Position numbers and translations under genes: made by a program. A DNA stretch of 64,000 nt from Ectocarpus siliculosus. Its lineage: Eukaryota > Sar > Phaeophyceae > Ectocarpales > Ectocarpaceae. The notes under the pieces are model-generated. The model had not been told where the DNA came from and ran no database searches. It saw nothing but the letters and a program-made list of their open reading frames with translations. Shown in pieces: positions 21,668 to 33,322 of this stretch. The stretch is taken from the NCBI GenBank assembly GCA_000310025.1, contig FN649745.1:1086884-1150883 (forward strand), given 5' to 3'. Each line of letters begins with the position of its first letter. Positions within the stretch are counted from its first letter, which is position 1.

Positions 21668-22160
21668 ATGCAGCACCCGCCCGTTCCTGCGTCTCTTCCG
21701 CAGCATCAACTCAACGAGGTGCAGCGGGAGTACGGAGCCGGCGGTGGACTCGGAGTACAACAGCAGCATGGTCAACAGCAGTCATGCGGAGGTGTTCCCG
21801 TACAGCAGTCGTTCCAGCAGCAGTGGAGGCACGGCGGGTTTGGCAGAGGGTCTGCGTTTCACCAGCAGCAGCCAGGCGTGGTGTACGGCAGCGATCGTGG
21901 TGGATTTCAGCAGCCGCAGCAGCAGCGATCGCCACAGCCGCAGCGGAACGGAGGGTTTGCCACATTTTCTTTGTTGCATCAGCAGCAGTGTGGCGGTGAG
22001 TTTGCCGGTGAGAACGAGGGATATTCTCCTCGCGGGTCGTTTGGCGCCACGCAGCAAGAGTGTCGGTATGTCATGAGTGCACACCACCAGTCGCCGAGTC
22101 AGCAGCCAGCAGCGTCACCTGTGCCTTCTTCAACAGTGACAGCAACTGCGGTGGTGGGGA
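21668..22160 (+). CDS. Gln/Gly-rich ORF, partial, adjacent to the copia LTR
   Basis: An open frame from the ATG at 21668 encodes a Q/G/H-rich, prion-like low-complexity peptide (QQQHGQQQSC, SFQQQWRHGGFGRGS, GYSPRGSFGATQQEC). Unlike the GCN repeats to its right, this part is irregular enough to look coding. It starts only 37 bp from the copia LTR and has an in-frame stop just upstream, so the element may have separated it from its 5' exons or promoter. After about 22160 it runs into trinucleotide repeats where the frame cannot be judged. Confidence 0.35.
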
Positions 22161-23860
22161 CAGAAGCAGCGACGTCCCGGTGGCCGCGTTGGCGCCGGTC
22201 ATCGAATCGTCCGCAGCGGCAGCGGCGACAACAGCGGCGGCGGGGGCTGCAGCAGCAGCGGCGTTCCGGTGGCCGCGTTGGCGCCGGACATCGAGGCGGC
22301 CGCAGCGACAGCGGCGACAACAGCGTCGGTGATGACAGCGTCAGCGGCGTCCCCGGTGTCCGCGGTGGCGCCGGGTATCGAGACGGCCAAGGCGGTGGTA
22401 GCCGTAACGGGGACGGTGGGGGCGGTAGCCGCAGCGGCGTCCCCGGTGGCCGCGATGGCGCCGGGCAGTCACGATGCGTGCGCCGGCAGCGGCGGCCTGA
22501 CCTGCAGCAGCGGCGGAGACGACGGCATCTGCGGTTTCGAGAGGGGCGCGTTGTACCCTTTTGACCCTGGAGGATTTTCTACGCAGGAGGTGCGTGTGGA
22601 TGGAGAGGAGAAGCATGGTGGAGAGACGGATGACCGGGGCAGCGGCGGCCGCAGCAGCAGCAGCAGCAGCAGCAGCAGCGGCCGCAGCGGCGGCGGTAGC
22701 GACATCGGTGACGGGGGGAACGGCAGCGGCAGAAACAGCAGCGACGTCCCCGGTCGCCGCGTTGGCGTCGGGTGTCCAGACGGCCGCACGGGCGGCGACG
22801 AGGGGTTGGATGAAATCTGGAGTGGAGCCCCGACGCACCCTTTCGACCCCGGGAAGGCTGAAGGGGACGTGAGCAGCAGCGGCCGCAGCGGCGGCGGTAG
22901 CGACATCGGTGACGGGGGGAACGGCAGCGGCAGAAGCAGCAGCGGCGTCCCCGGTCGCCGCGTTGGCGTTGGGTGTCCAGACGTCCGCGGCGGCGGCGGC
23001 GTCGACATCGGTGACGGGGGGAACGGCAGTGGTGACAGCAGCAGCGGCATCCCCGGTCGCCGCGTTGGCGTCGGGTGTCCAGACGGCCGCAAGGGCGACG
23101 ACGATGGGTTGGATGAAATCTGGAGTGGAGCCCCGACGCACCCTTTCGACCCCAGGAAGGCTGAGGGGGACGTGAGCAGCAGCAGCAGCAGCGGCGGCTG
23201 TAGCAAGAGCGGCGAGGACAGTGGCGGCGATGGGGGCGGGGACGAGGGGTTGCATGAAACCTGGAGTAGAGCCCCGACGCACTCTTTTCATCCCGGGAAG
23301 ACTGAGGAGGACGTGGCAGCAGCAGCAGCAGCAGCAGCAGCGAGGAAAGCGGTGGTGATGGGAACGGGGGTGAGGGGTTAGATGAAACCTGGAGTGGAGC
23401 CCCGACGCACCCCTTCGACCCCGGTAAGACATCTTGCCGTGGCGCGAGGGGACGGGGGGCGGTCCCAGGGGTGGCGTACCCCTTCGATAGGGGCAGGAAC
23501 GGGAGTGGCAGCGGCAGCGGCGGCAACGGCGGCAGCCGCGACGGGAGTGTTGGCTTCGGCCAGAGCTCCGGCGGCGACACCGGCGGCAGCAGGAGCAGCG
23601 ACGGGAGTGGTGGCTTCGGCCAGAGCTCCGACGGCAGCAGAAGACGGCAGCGGCGGCTTTGGCCAGAGCGCCGTCGGCGGCAGCGGCGACAACGGCGGCG
23701 GTGGTAGAGGCGGCAGCAGCGACGTCACCGGCAGCCGTGTTGGCCCTGGAACTCATGACGGTCGTGGCGGCGCGCGAACGGCAACGGCGGCGATGGCAGC
23801 GGCGGCCGTAGCGGTGGCGTCCTCGAGTCGACCGGGAACGGGGAGGACACGGTGATAGCG
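22160..23860. repeat. GC-rich trinucleotide/minisatellite region open in several frames
   Basis: GCA/GCG/GGC repeats with four imperfect copies of a block containing TTGGATGAAATCTGGAGTGG and CCCCGACGCACCCTTTCGAC at about 22804, 23107, 23250 and 23380. Most frames lack stops on both strands, giving ORFs up to 538 codons on the minus strand. The shared block reads in frame as WSGAPTHPFDPGK on the plus strand, but indels move the Ala-rich repeat between frames. I treat the coding claim as unproven. Confidence 0.6.
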
Positions 23861-23869
23861 ACGACCGCA

Positions 23870-25560
23870 CCTTGTTACAGCCAAGTGGGAGAACATGTGA
23901 AACGTTTACGACTTTGTTCGGTTTTGTGAGCAGGCATGGACGTTTTAGCTTCGCCATTTAGCTTCGTGTTTATTTTTTTCCGTTCTGTTTTTCCCTTGCA
24001 AGCGCACCGTGCACTTTGATGCAGAAAACACGTGTGTGCCACGGCGTGTGCGTAATTTGTTTTTCGTACTTGGTTTCATGATAACTAGGGTTAAGGATTG
24101 GCCCCCCGCCCCCAATGGGGCTGTGGGCCAACGTCCAGGACCGATGGTGGTGAGTGTCCGCGAGGACGGAAAGAAGAAGAAGAAGGGGAGAGGATTTGTA
24201 AGGGCGGGAAGAAGGGACGGTGTTGGGAGAGGCAAGGAAGTGATGAAGAATTTCGGCACTCGACGAGCGCGCGGTCCCGTCGGGGGTGAAAGGAACATGT
24301 CAGTCCGTAGTCTTGTCTATCGGAATCGAAAAGCCGAAAAATCGAGGTATACATTATGTACACAACGACGGAGAAGGCCGACGAGGAAGGTACGAAGAGA
24401 GGAAATTGCACCCCACGTTCGAACTCGGGGTGAAAACCCCCGCAAGGATGGAGTGCGAAGGGAACAAAAAAAAAACGGAGACGTCGACGTTTGTTTGCGT
24501 CGTGGAGCGATCCTTCTGTATATCGCAGGTACTCACCAACGCAAGACGGGGAGGTAAAATACCCATCGTGAAAGTCAAAGCGCAGGTCATAGCTGCATAT
24601 GACTCATGCGCGGAGAAGTTACCACACGGAGACTTACCACCAAGAAGTTTGAAGGCCGGCTGAGAAGGTTTGAAGACACAAACACTTACGCGGCGACGAT
24701 GGCAAGCGCAACGTCAAAACTTCACAAGAAGAAAAGTGCATACAAAAAAAGAAAAGGCCGGATGGAGACCTATGGCTCTCTCTCTCAGAATGAAGGGATT
24801 CCCACAATTTCCAACAGGTAGTCCACAAGTATCGAGGAGGACGTCGGAACGGTTTTTAATGTGGAGACAACAGCAACAACAAAAACGATGCAGGTCGACC
24901 CGTCCTGCGTCGTTCAGTGTAAAATGATAAATGCAAAAGATGTACTGCGTAAAGATCCAGCGGTCTTTTTCGGCAGTGGCAAAGAAATATGCGACCACAT
25001 GCCGCGAAAAAAAAAAAAGTTGAGCGGGATACTCTATTCCCCACCCAGCGCCGAAATACGTCGTGCCCGTCTATATAGCTTTGTTGGGGATCATTGGGCC
25101 AGTGGGAAAGAGAGGCCAGCCATGACGGACATGATGACAGAAGTCGCAGCTGACACTCACCGCCAGCGTTCGACTTACCCTTCTCCTTCGATGTCTTCCT
25201 CCGCCCCTCCTGTCCTGTTCCGCCCACGGACATATCCGAAATGTCGCTATCCTCCAACAGAGAAACTGCTGTTTTTGCAGAGTGCGCAACGGATGGAAGG
25301 AATGTACGCTGCAGGTGTAAACATGTGTAAACAAACATGTACAGCCAGGAACTCAACGAAGGGACGCATTCAGTATCAAGCTACATACACCCCATGTGCG
25401 GTACCCACTCGGACACGAGTTGATCCTTCTACTGCTGCTCTAGCGAACGGCGACGGCCCTTAACATGTGTGCACGCGTCACGCTCCCGTCTGCTGTACAT
25501 AGTCTAGACTACAAGTAAGTGTGGATTCCCCTTGACCTCGCGGCAACCGTTCGATCTAGG
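23870..25560. other. Intergenic, no confident gene
   Basis: Short ORFs only. On the minus strand, 25160-25250 reads as the end of an Arg/Lys/Glu-rich exon with the donor-like GGGTAAGTCGAACGCTGGCG. A related sequence recurs at 25590-25690, so both belong to one repeat family. Confidence 0.4.
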
Positions 25561-25660
25561 GTCAAGAGAGGATAGCAACGTGGTCGACACAGACAGACAT
25601 GACTGAAGACAGACGCAGCTGACCCTCACAGCTGACACCCACTGCCAGCGTCCTGCTTAC

Positions 25661-25960
25661 CCTTATCCGAAGCGACCTCCTTCCTCCTGCCAGCACCTCC
25701 TCCGTCCAGGGAGAACTCATGTTCGCTGCTTCCACTCCCCGATTCCTCAGCATCACGGTCCAAGCTGTCGTCCAGAGATAGAGGGTGAACGCTGAGCCTG
25801 AACAAGTCGAGGTGCGCGATGGAACCCCGCCCCTGCTTCCCGGCCCTCCATCCCCGGACGCCTCCCTGTGACCCATTTCACGGTCTAGCCGGGTGGGTGT
25901 GCGATCGCGGCCTGAGCGCCTCGGCGTGTTGGAGTCGCTCTCGTCGGAGTTGAATGCCAT
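25661..25960 (-). CDS. Candidate first exon of an unrecognised gene
   Basis: From the ATG at 25960 the frame reads MAFNSDESDSNTPRRSGRDR, with a Ser/Arg/Asp-rich start, and stays open to a consensus donor AAGG|GTAAGC at 25660. No domain is recognised and no second exon is found. The downstream intron start matches one at 25150-25250, which suggests a repeated gene or mobile element family. Confidence 0.25.
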
Positions 25961-25992
25961 GCTCGTGCGAGGATGTGTAGACGTGCAGACAG

Positions 25993-26063
25993 ACCGGTTG
26001 TGCGCCGCGGACAACCGGTCTACTGGTGTGAGGCACACCGGTTGTACTTCGTGGACAACCGGT
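25993..26063. repeat. Twin hairpins with identical stems
   Basis: Two perfect inverted repeats, ACCGGTTGT-(9 nt)-ACAACCGGT, at 25993-26019 and 26037-26063. The stems are identical, the loops differ (GCGCCGCGG and ACTTCGTGG), and the spacing is 44 bp. Confidence 0.8.
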
Positions 26064-26182
26064 GTGTACTGGTAGGTTCGGCTGTAGCTGGCACCTCGCG
26101 CTCGTGCCGAGCAGAGCTGTGCGTGCCTGACCCGTGGTGCCCGGATGGATGGGTGTGTACGGCCAGCAGGTATGTTGCTGTT

Positions 26183-26350
26183 CGCCTGGAGCGATTTTAG
26201 AGTCGACAAAAGAATCGCGCCTAGCGGAAAAAGAATCGCTTCTGCTGTTTTTAAAAAAAACGCGCCAAATCGACGCGGCGAAACCTCCAGAGACGATTTC
26301 TCCTCCAGGAGCGATTTTAGAGTCCATTTCTCCCCTATGTGGAAACCCTA
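26183..26350. repeat. Copies of the GGAGCGATTTTAG motif
   Basis: Two GGAGCGATTTTAGAGTC copies about 120 bp apart, with AGAATCGC variants between, ending in TGTGGAAACCCTAG. Similar to the putative transposon end at 33820-33892, hence possibly another element terminus. Confidence 0.45.
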
Positions 26351-26485
26351 GAATATCTCTCTGGATCCCTTGTCTGATGTGTATCTGAAGGCGCCCGGAG
26401 AGACGGAACGACTGCTGTTAAAGTGAAGCAAGAAAACCTCTACATCCCTACTGCTGTAGACTACATACACTAATGTTGTTTTGGT

Positions 26486-26632
26486 TTTTCCCTCGCATGA
26501 TTCTGCACATGCCGCTGACCATGACACCTCGCAAGAAGGCGACTCAGACCCGTCAGGAGGAGGCGCCACGCGGCAGGACGTCGCTCCTGCGAGGAAGGTC
26601 GCTCCTGTGAAGAAGCTCAAGAATAAGCCCGG
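26486..26632 (+). CDS. Candidate exon, unrecognised gene
   Basis: Frame reading HDTSQEGDSDPSGGGATRQD and then a basic tail PARKVAPVKKLKNKP, ending at donor CCCG|GTACGTG. The acceptor is not clear. The acidic-then-basic composition is like the low-complexity leaders of transposon or chromatin proteins. It might form one plus-strand gene with 27593-27780 and 28589-28733. Confidence 0.25.
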
Positions 26633-26681
26633 TACGTGACATATTTCTTTGTTCCACTTATTAAAGAGCAGCACTGTATAA

Positions 26682-26911
26682 TCGCTCTCATTTTCAGGCT
26701 CGCCGATAGGGGGTGCTGCCTGTTTTGCTCTCTGCTTGTTTTGTTAATTCTACAACACGAAAATATGTGTGGAGAGGGTCGAATAGGTGAGCATGCTCGC
26801 TCTCATTTTCAGGCTCGCCGATAGGGGGTGCTGCCTGTTTTGCTCTCTGCTTGTTTTTTTAATTCTACAACACGAAAATATATGTGGAGAGGGTCGAATA
26901 GGTGAGCATGC
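26682..26911. repeat. 115-bp tandem duplication containing an exon-like unit
   Basis: Two copies with a 115-bp period (26682 and 26797), differing at a few bases. Each copy starts with a good acceptor context (CTCATTTTCAG|GC) and ends with a donor-like AATAG|GTGAGCA. Confidence 0.75.
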
Positions 26912-27592
26912 CAAGGCGAATAAAGTTGAGAGAGAAGAGCAGCCAGGGGATGTAAAAATGTTTCCCAAGTGTCCGTCCGTCCGATCCCGTTCATGTGCAT
27001 CATCCCTACAGAGAAAACAGGGGTATACCAACACGCTCCCTCACGCCACCCATTCGGGATGGAAGTACTGCTGTTGTACCCCTCTCTACTTTTGTGTGTG
27101 AAAGGATCTACTATTGATGCGAACAGCTGTGCCTTCCCTGCTAGCAGTCTGGTCCCCCATTACTTGTTTTTTCTTTGCCTTACATACACAAAAGAGTTGA
27201 GCTACGGGCAGGCGATGTTGCTTTGAGCTTCCTAAGGCCCACCCCTCAAGCCGTGCGTCACCGGCGCCCCCAAGAAATCATAACCAGTCCCTCAAAAGGC
27301 ACGATCCTACGGGAGGTACTGTTGTCTAAAACACCTGTTCCACCTCCCATGCTAGTATTACTCGCAGTAAAAAAAAAAAAGAGAACGACCATAGTAGTGT
27401 TGCTGCTTGGGAGTACAAACTTCCGCAATATTTCGACGTCGTCACTCCCCTTGCCACCGAGCTCTTGATTCGTTTGTGCCGGAGCTAATCTGTTGTGCCT
27501 GCTGTCCACAGGTACCAAGAATGGACACTCTTGTAACATTTCGACCCCCCCCCCCCCCCCCATTTTGTGACCCTACGTGTCGAAGCCGCTGT

Positions 27593-27780
27593 CGAGGCCG
27601 GGTGAGAGGGAAGCGTTCTGCATGGCCGTGCAGAAAATCATTCCGGAGACAGCAGGCAACACGGAGAAGCGGGACTGTCTGTGGGACAAAGTAGCTGAAG
27701 AGTTATTCACACCCCAGACCTGACAGACCGTGGGATCCGGCAAGAAGAAGTCCGTCATCGTGGACTACTTGGCCGACCGT
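27593..27780 (+). pseudogene. Exon-like fragment with in-frame stop, possible DNA-binding domain
   Basis: Reads EAFCMAVQKIIPETAG, then NTEKRDCLWDKVAEELFTPQ, a stop, and GSGKKKSVIVDYLADR to donor CGT|GTGAGT. The W-x-x-VA-x-E pattern resembles Myb/SANT-like helices found in transposon proteins, but the match is weak. One TGA interrupts the frame. Confidence 0.3.
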
Positions 27781-28588
27781 GTGAGTGTATGTGCATATCG
27801 TACTCATATCTCGGTGTTTTGGAACAGAGTGGTAGCATGCAAGGCGCGAGGATTGTTGGGTCGAGCGGCAGACTACGATAAGTGGATGCTCGGACTTTGG
27901 GTGTAGGTGCATTTGCTACAACCGTTTCCAATCCAAACACTGCCCTGGCCGAGACCGTGCTGACCTCGTCTAGAAGGGTACTTCGTGCATACGCAAGGTT
28001 CTGTTTACTTTTCGAACACAACGCTTCGCCTACAAGGAGGTCTAACTCAGCCGCACCGCCCCGTGGTCGTAGTACGACCGGGGCATGCGGGAACAAGGAA
28101 CGGTGCCAGCAAGGTACTCTGTAGACCTGTTCCACGTGGAAACAGGGTTGACAATTGAAAATATCTAGGCGCTCCTGACTCTCTCCCCTCGTGCCCTCGT
28201 TGCTTGTCGCCGGCACGGATATCGCTATCATTTCCCATCTCCGCTTCTTGTAAAAATCCCATGGAATACGGGCTACCCGCTGTAGGCTGTTGTATGATAG
28301 ATTTTGCTGGTTCCATGACACCTGTTGGAGACTTCATTTGGGCATTGAAATCCTTACACTGATAGTCATTTATGTCTTCATTTATGTCTTCGGTTGTCGC
28401 AAGAGCGACCGCCAAATGTCTGTCACGGTATAAATTTCCGTGCGACATGATGGCGGATCGGTGTAGCGACAACTACTTTTCTTACAAAGCCCTCCCTCCC
28501 GCGTCCCCCGAACCTTCCACGCCCGCCACCCCCTTCAACGGCGTGAGCATTGTTCGTGTTTGACACTCGCTTGCCAGCCCCCCCACAG

Positions 28589-28733
28589 GAGCGATTTCGG
28601 CCGAAAGACTCTGAAAGAGGCCTGGAGACGTATGAAAACGAAGCACAAGGACGAGGAGAAGAACGACGCGAAGAAAACAGGGGAGGGGGCGATGGACGAT
28701 GACCATAGAGATGACTTGGAGGATAACTCTGAT
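28589..28733 (+). CDS. Well-bounded candidate exon, Lys/Glu/Asp-rich
   Basis: Bounded by a pyrimidine-rich acceptor (CCCCCCCACAG) and a perfect donor (GAT|GTAAGT). Open in one frame: SDFGRKTLKEAWRRMKTKHK, then KNDAKKTGEGAMDDDHRDDL. The length of 145 bp implies it starts at phase 2 and ends at phase 0. It might follow 27593-27780 through an undetected intermediate exon. Function is unknown. Confidence 0.35.
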
Positions 28734-28739
28734 GTAAGT

Positions 28740-30780
28740 CCTCTTGGCGTCGCGTCTTTGCGATAACTAAATTTAGTCTATTCGGTTCGGGTTTCAACAG
28801 GCCGGCCACCATAGACGGATCGAGCTATACCGTAGGTAGTGCGTACCCTGCATGTATGCTGCCTGCCACTTTGTTTATCTCGGTAATGGTACAGGTTCTT
28901 ATGTCGACCATTCTCCTCTTTTGGCCTTTGACGAAGCTGCCGTATCTCTGCAAATAATTTCTGCGGTCGTCGGCGCGCGGTCGCTGCCTCATTTGCTGGC
29001 ATGCTTGCTTTTTTTTTTTCGGTGGAATGTCTACTCGCGTTTCACCTTGCTAAATGACAATATCTCCAGGCCTCTGGTAGGAAATTCTATAGTTGTTATT
29101 GGTATCTGGGAGTTAGATGGGATGTTGCGGCTGGGCGGCAGTTACCAGGGGATACATGTCAACTGGCGGTTTTATATTCTGTGTGCGGTTTGTCCCACAA
29201 GTAGTTTACGCCTGTATTTCTCTTGGTATTTGATATGCGTAGACGTTGGTTTGACGTGTGGCGTGCAGGGTGGCGAGGTTGGGGAGGGGCGTGCTGTTTC
29301 TGCGTCCCTCCAATGCAACCATCCCCGACAAGGCAATCATTGCGGGTTACAAATTGTTGTTCCCACGTTGGCGGATTCGTACGATGGCGTGTGCTTATTC
29401 GCGGCAGACGTATCTGAACTTCAGTTTGTGACATATTTTGGTGTTAAATTATTGTCGTGTTTGGAGTCTTATTTGATGGAGTTGGAATGCCGACTTGGCA
29501 TGCTGGACGTTGCAGAATCAAGCCTGATTGTTGCACTGCTGTGGGAATTAAGGGGGGGGGGGGGGGGGGGGGGGGCGACACCAGCTCCCCGCCGCAGTAC
29601 AACAAGCAGTATTTCTGAAATCGGGTTGGGTAGTTCATGTATGGATTTTCCGCGTTCTCCTTGCGGAGTTTATCTATATTTGGATGTTGAATGGGAATTT
29701 GGTATTTCATGTTCGGATCACTCTCGGCGTTTTCTCTGCGGAGTTGATCTGGAATTAAATGTTGAATGGAATCTTCGTTGCGTTTATTACATGAGATTTT
29801 CAAGCAGGGGGCTGGTGGATGGATTAGCTGAGATGGAGGAATCGAAGCTGCAGCAGTATCGACGAAAGTTGTACTACATTGACGCTTGTTTCCAAACACG
29901 TTTGGATGTATTTCGTCGGTTTGTGTGCGGGCTTAGGCCTTGTATTTATGTATGTGTGTTGGAGGAAAGGTTTTGCATGTTTCGATAAGTCATGGATGAA
30001 GCCTTTGAGCTTTCGAAGGCCATTTGAACTGGTCATTGAGTTGAACATGATTCATTTCTATCTGAGGAATTTGTTCTGAGTATTTGGAGCACGTATTCCC
30101 GGAGTTGCCCGTCCCCTTTCTGACGCAACTCGGATGGATGCAAAATTGGTCTTGCTTGGTATTTCTCCCAGGTAAACAAACATGCTAAACAACATGTACT
30201 TGTTCAAGTTTCCTTGAGGGTATCCATGAAGTCCACCGTTTGGGCTGATACAAGCAAGCTAGGATTTTGCCACACTCTTTGAAGACTGTTACGCTATCGT
30301 AGCGCACAAGATCCCCGTAGCACCACTTCGAACAGCAAGCATCGCTGCACTGCGCGGTTCGGTGTTTCGGTTTTTCTTCGGACGCACTGATTGAGGTGTT
30401 GTTCGGAACGTTGACGTGACAGCTCCCCTGACATTGTAGTCCGGGCGAATGCTAAAGAGAATCAGTTGAAGATTTTTCCGGGGTTTTCCATCAACGCTCT
30501 TAGCGCTTGTTTCTTAGTCAAGCCTGCAAAAAACAACGACAAAACCGCGACAACAACCATGGCAGCCTTCCGCCGGCACGACAACGTTGCAACGCAAAAC
30601 CCTCACAACATCAATGTGCACAGCTGTACGTTGACACACAAGAGATTCTACCGCACCAATTGCAAACATCCATCCATGCGTCTAATCCCCCACCCACACA
30701 CGCACTTTCAGGACCGTTATAGCTCGTTCTTCCACGAAATACTTTCGATGACACAAGGTGCCGTGATCACAGCAACGCCC
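28740..30780. other. T/G-rich intergenic region with a G24 tract
   Basis: The plus strand is strongly T+G biased, which keeps a 378-codon frame open from 28852 to 29988 without protein-like features. It contains a G24 run at 29552-29575 and two imperfect copies, about 85 bp apart, of a segment with TGCGGAGTT and ATGTTGAATGG near 29655 and 29740. A short minus-strand frame at 28047-28472 is also open but unrecognised. Confidence 0.5.
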
Positions 30781-30785
30781 TAACC

Positions 30786-31499
30786 CTACCCTTCTCCACT
30801 GAGGTACCTTCCAAGCGACGGCGGCCCTACTCCAAAGTATTTTGATGTCGAGTTACCATAGAAGCAAGAGTGACAGTTCGTCAAAATGCCAGCGACGGAG
30901 TACTGCTTCCCCAGCCCACACGAGCTCAACGCGACCTGCTGCTTCTTGGCGTAATCAACATAAGGCCATAACGCCACGACCTTACCGACACCCCACTCAA
31001 CTGTCACTCTGCAAGCGCTCATATCAGTGTTGGAAGCCTGCATCTCGGGCGTGAGCACACCCTTGAACGGGGCCATCAACCACGGCGATATCTGGTAGGC
31101 TGGGTCTCCGTAAATATAGTACGGAGTGCCTGCGTCATCGTTGAACCACTGCTGCATAGACTGCAGCAGGGCACTCTCGCCCAGCAGAACGACGTCATGG
31201 CGACGCCCTAGCATGGGCCCCCACAGCTGCCGTAAAATACCATCAGGAGTGTCTACTGCTTGATACTTCAAGGCATGCTTACGTTTCCAGCCGTTGTACC
31301 AGAGCCTCTGCATGCGCCACAGGCGAGCAATCGCACGGACAGTTCCGTCTATAAATCCCCAACAGCGGTCTAGGGGGGAACCCTTGTCTTGAATGGCTTC
31401 ACAGAACATATCAATCTTAGGCAGGATCGCTTCGTGTTGCAACTGGTCAACTAGATGCCCCCAACGATCGTAAATGCACTCGATAGTAGAGGGAATCCA
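30786..31499 (-). pseudogene. Transposase exon 2, catalytic part
   Basis: Continues the frame from the target site (IPSTIECIYDRWGHLVDQL) into the DDE domain: RCWGFIDGTVRAIARLWR, GPMLGRRHDVVLL, GDPAYQISPWLMAPFKG and VEWGVGKVVALWPYVD. All three catalytic acidic residues are visible. Confidence 0.8.
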
Positions 31500-32402
31500 C
31501 GTGTAGTTGAAATGACGTGAAAGATTGACATTTCAGGAAGTTTTGACGTGAAGAGGTTGCGCCGCTTTTTTGGGGGCAAACTCTGACGGCGAAATTTTTG
31601 TGAGGAAGCGTCAAAATTAAATTTCACCCAAACTTAAACCGACGCGAAAAGATTGACGCTTCAAACATCGCCAGACTGTGGCTCACACACGCTTGCTCTG
31701 CTGCGGTCTGCTGTGCGCGGTCAGCAGCGAACACATTGGCCATGCCTATACTGATTGCTCCAAGCGGTCCTGCACCCACGCGTCTCGGCAGTTCTCACGG
31801 CGGCCAAGTGGCCAGACGCGCGTGTTCGGCGCGCGCGTTCGGTAGATGCACCGTCGCGATTGCGCACGGGCTTTCAGCAGCAAAAAGGGGCATAGGCAGG
31901 GGAGTGATTGGGGGAGTCTCGCCCTCGAAGGGAGCACATGGAGAGGAGGGAGGGAGGGTACACGGACTTTGCCAGTCAGTAGGTGCATTTCGCCCGCCCC
32001 CTCACGGGGTTCGGTGCTCTGCTGCCGCAGTGACATCGGTATATACACAGCAGTGCAGCGAGCAGCTGCCTTACTCATCAGCAACGAACGGCAGTTTGAC
32101 GCCTGGGAAGTCGCAGTTTGACGCCTGGGAAAAGTCGCCGCGGCAAAGGAGGGAAGGTCGGCGGGATGAGGCGAAGGGGTACACCTAGTCTCCTGGGAGC
32201 CTGGGGGTGTGAGTCTTCGCTTCGGAATGTCGACCCTGGGTGGCAGCCCGAACCAACCTTGAACTCTACCTCCACCATTTTTTTTTTTTCACCTCTCACG
32301 TGTCAACGGGCACACGCGGTGCGAATTTTTTCCCGTCAAAACCCTCAACCGTCACTTTATGTTGGCGTCAATCCTCAAAGGTCAAAATTCCGCGTCAATC
32401 CA
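31494..32402. mobile_element. About 0.9-kb non-autonomous insertion in the transposase gene, 6-bp TSD
   Basis: Flanked by direct AATCCA copies at 31494-31499 and 32397-32402. The insert (31500-32396) has imperfect, AT-rich terminal inverted repeats that share TGAC and GATTGAC blocks (left ATGACGTGAAAGATTGAC, right reverse complement ATTTTGACCTTTGAGG). It contains a 22-24 bp duplication of GCAGTTTGACGCCTGGGAA near 32090-32135 and no transposase. Superfamily is not assigned. Confidence 0.65.
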
Positions 32403-32562
32403 TAGTGGATACCCTATAGTAGCGTTGAAGATCTCGCAAATTAAAGGTTCTGCCAAGCCCCAGAACAGTCTATCGCCGAGTAATGTCGTCGGGCATGCCA
32501 AGCGCCACAGAGTTAAACCCAGTGCGAGCCGCGCGGGAACTTTGGATGCCCCGTAACCCCCT
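32397..32562 (-). pseudogene. Transposase exon 2, upstream part
   Basis: Reads GGYGASKVPARLALGLTLWR and then FWGLAEPLICEIFNATIGYP, the LRRLayP-like and I-F-N elements before the catalytic domain. It ends at the AATCCA target site shared with 31494-31499. Confidence 0.7.
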
Positions 32563-32607
32563 CTGCAACGAAACAGTAGCGCCCGGGGGAAGGAATACGC
32601 ATATCGA

Positions 32608-32767
<160 letters not shown>

Positions 32768-33322
32768 ACAATGAGGAAGGATTGAGAGTCTGGGGGCGTT
32801 TTCGGCGGGCCTTTGTCTAGGCCAGTGTTTCGGCTGGCGTCAGTAATCCCGTGGGGTAAGGACAACACATCTCTCGCGGTTGGCAGTCCACAGCTGTTGT
32901 GTTGCGTTTATTTCTAGGTACTACTGCTGGAGCAGATTGTCATAATACGAGGCTGATTAGCAACTAGAAGTAGACTACGGTAGGTATTTGTCCACCGACG
33001 AACGAGCTCATGTTTCAAAGTACATGAACAAAAACAATACAGCTTTTCAAATGGCGTGTACACCAGACCAGCGGATCGACTCCGGCCGCGCTCTAACCCA
33101 TGATGTTCCAACGCACTACAATGCTCATTGCGATCCCGGCACCTACGGCGATACCCGATGCCGCAACCCCGGTACCTATCGCAATGCTGCAGCAGTATGC
33201 TGTGTGTGGTCTCACCTAGCACTGCTGGGTGCTGTAGACTACTGCTGTATGTACATGTTGTGCTGAAACGTAGTCTATCTATGAGACAGATGGCCTTTCG
33301 GACGGGACTCTATCAGACTCAC

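Noticed and set aside
22341-23957. 538-codon minus-strand ORF
   Set aside because: Open only because GC-rich trinucleotide repeats lack stops; no domain and competing frames on the other strand.
28852-29988. 378-codon plus-strand ORF
   Set aside because: Cys/Leu/Val-rich product of T/G-skewed sequence with a G-run inside; no domain or codon regularity.
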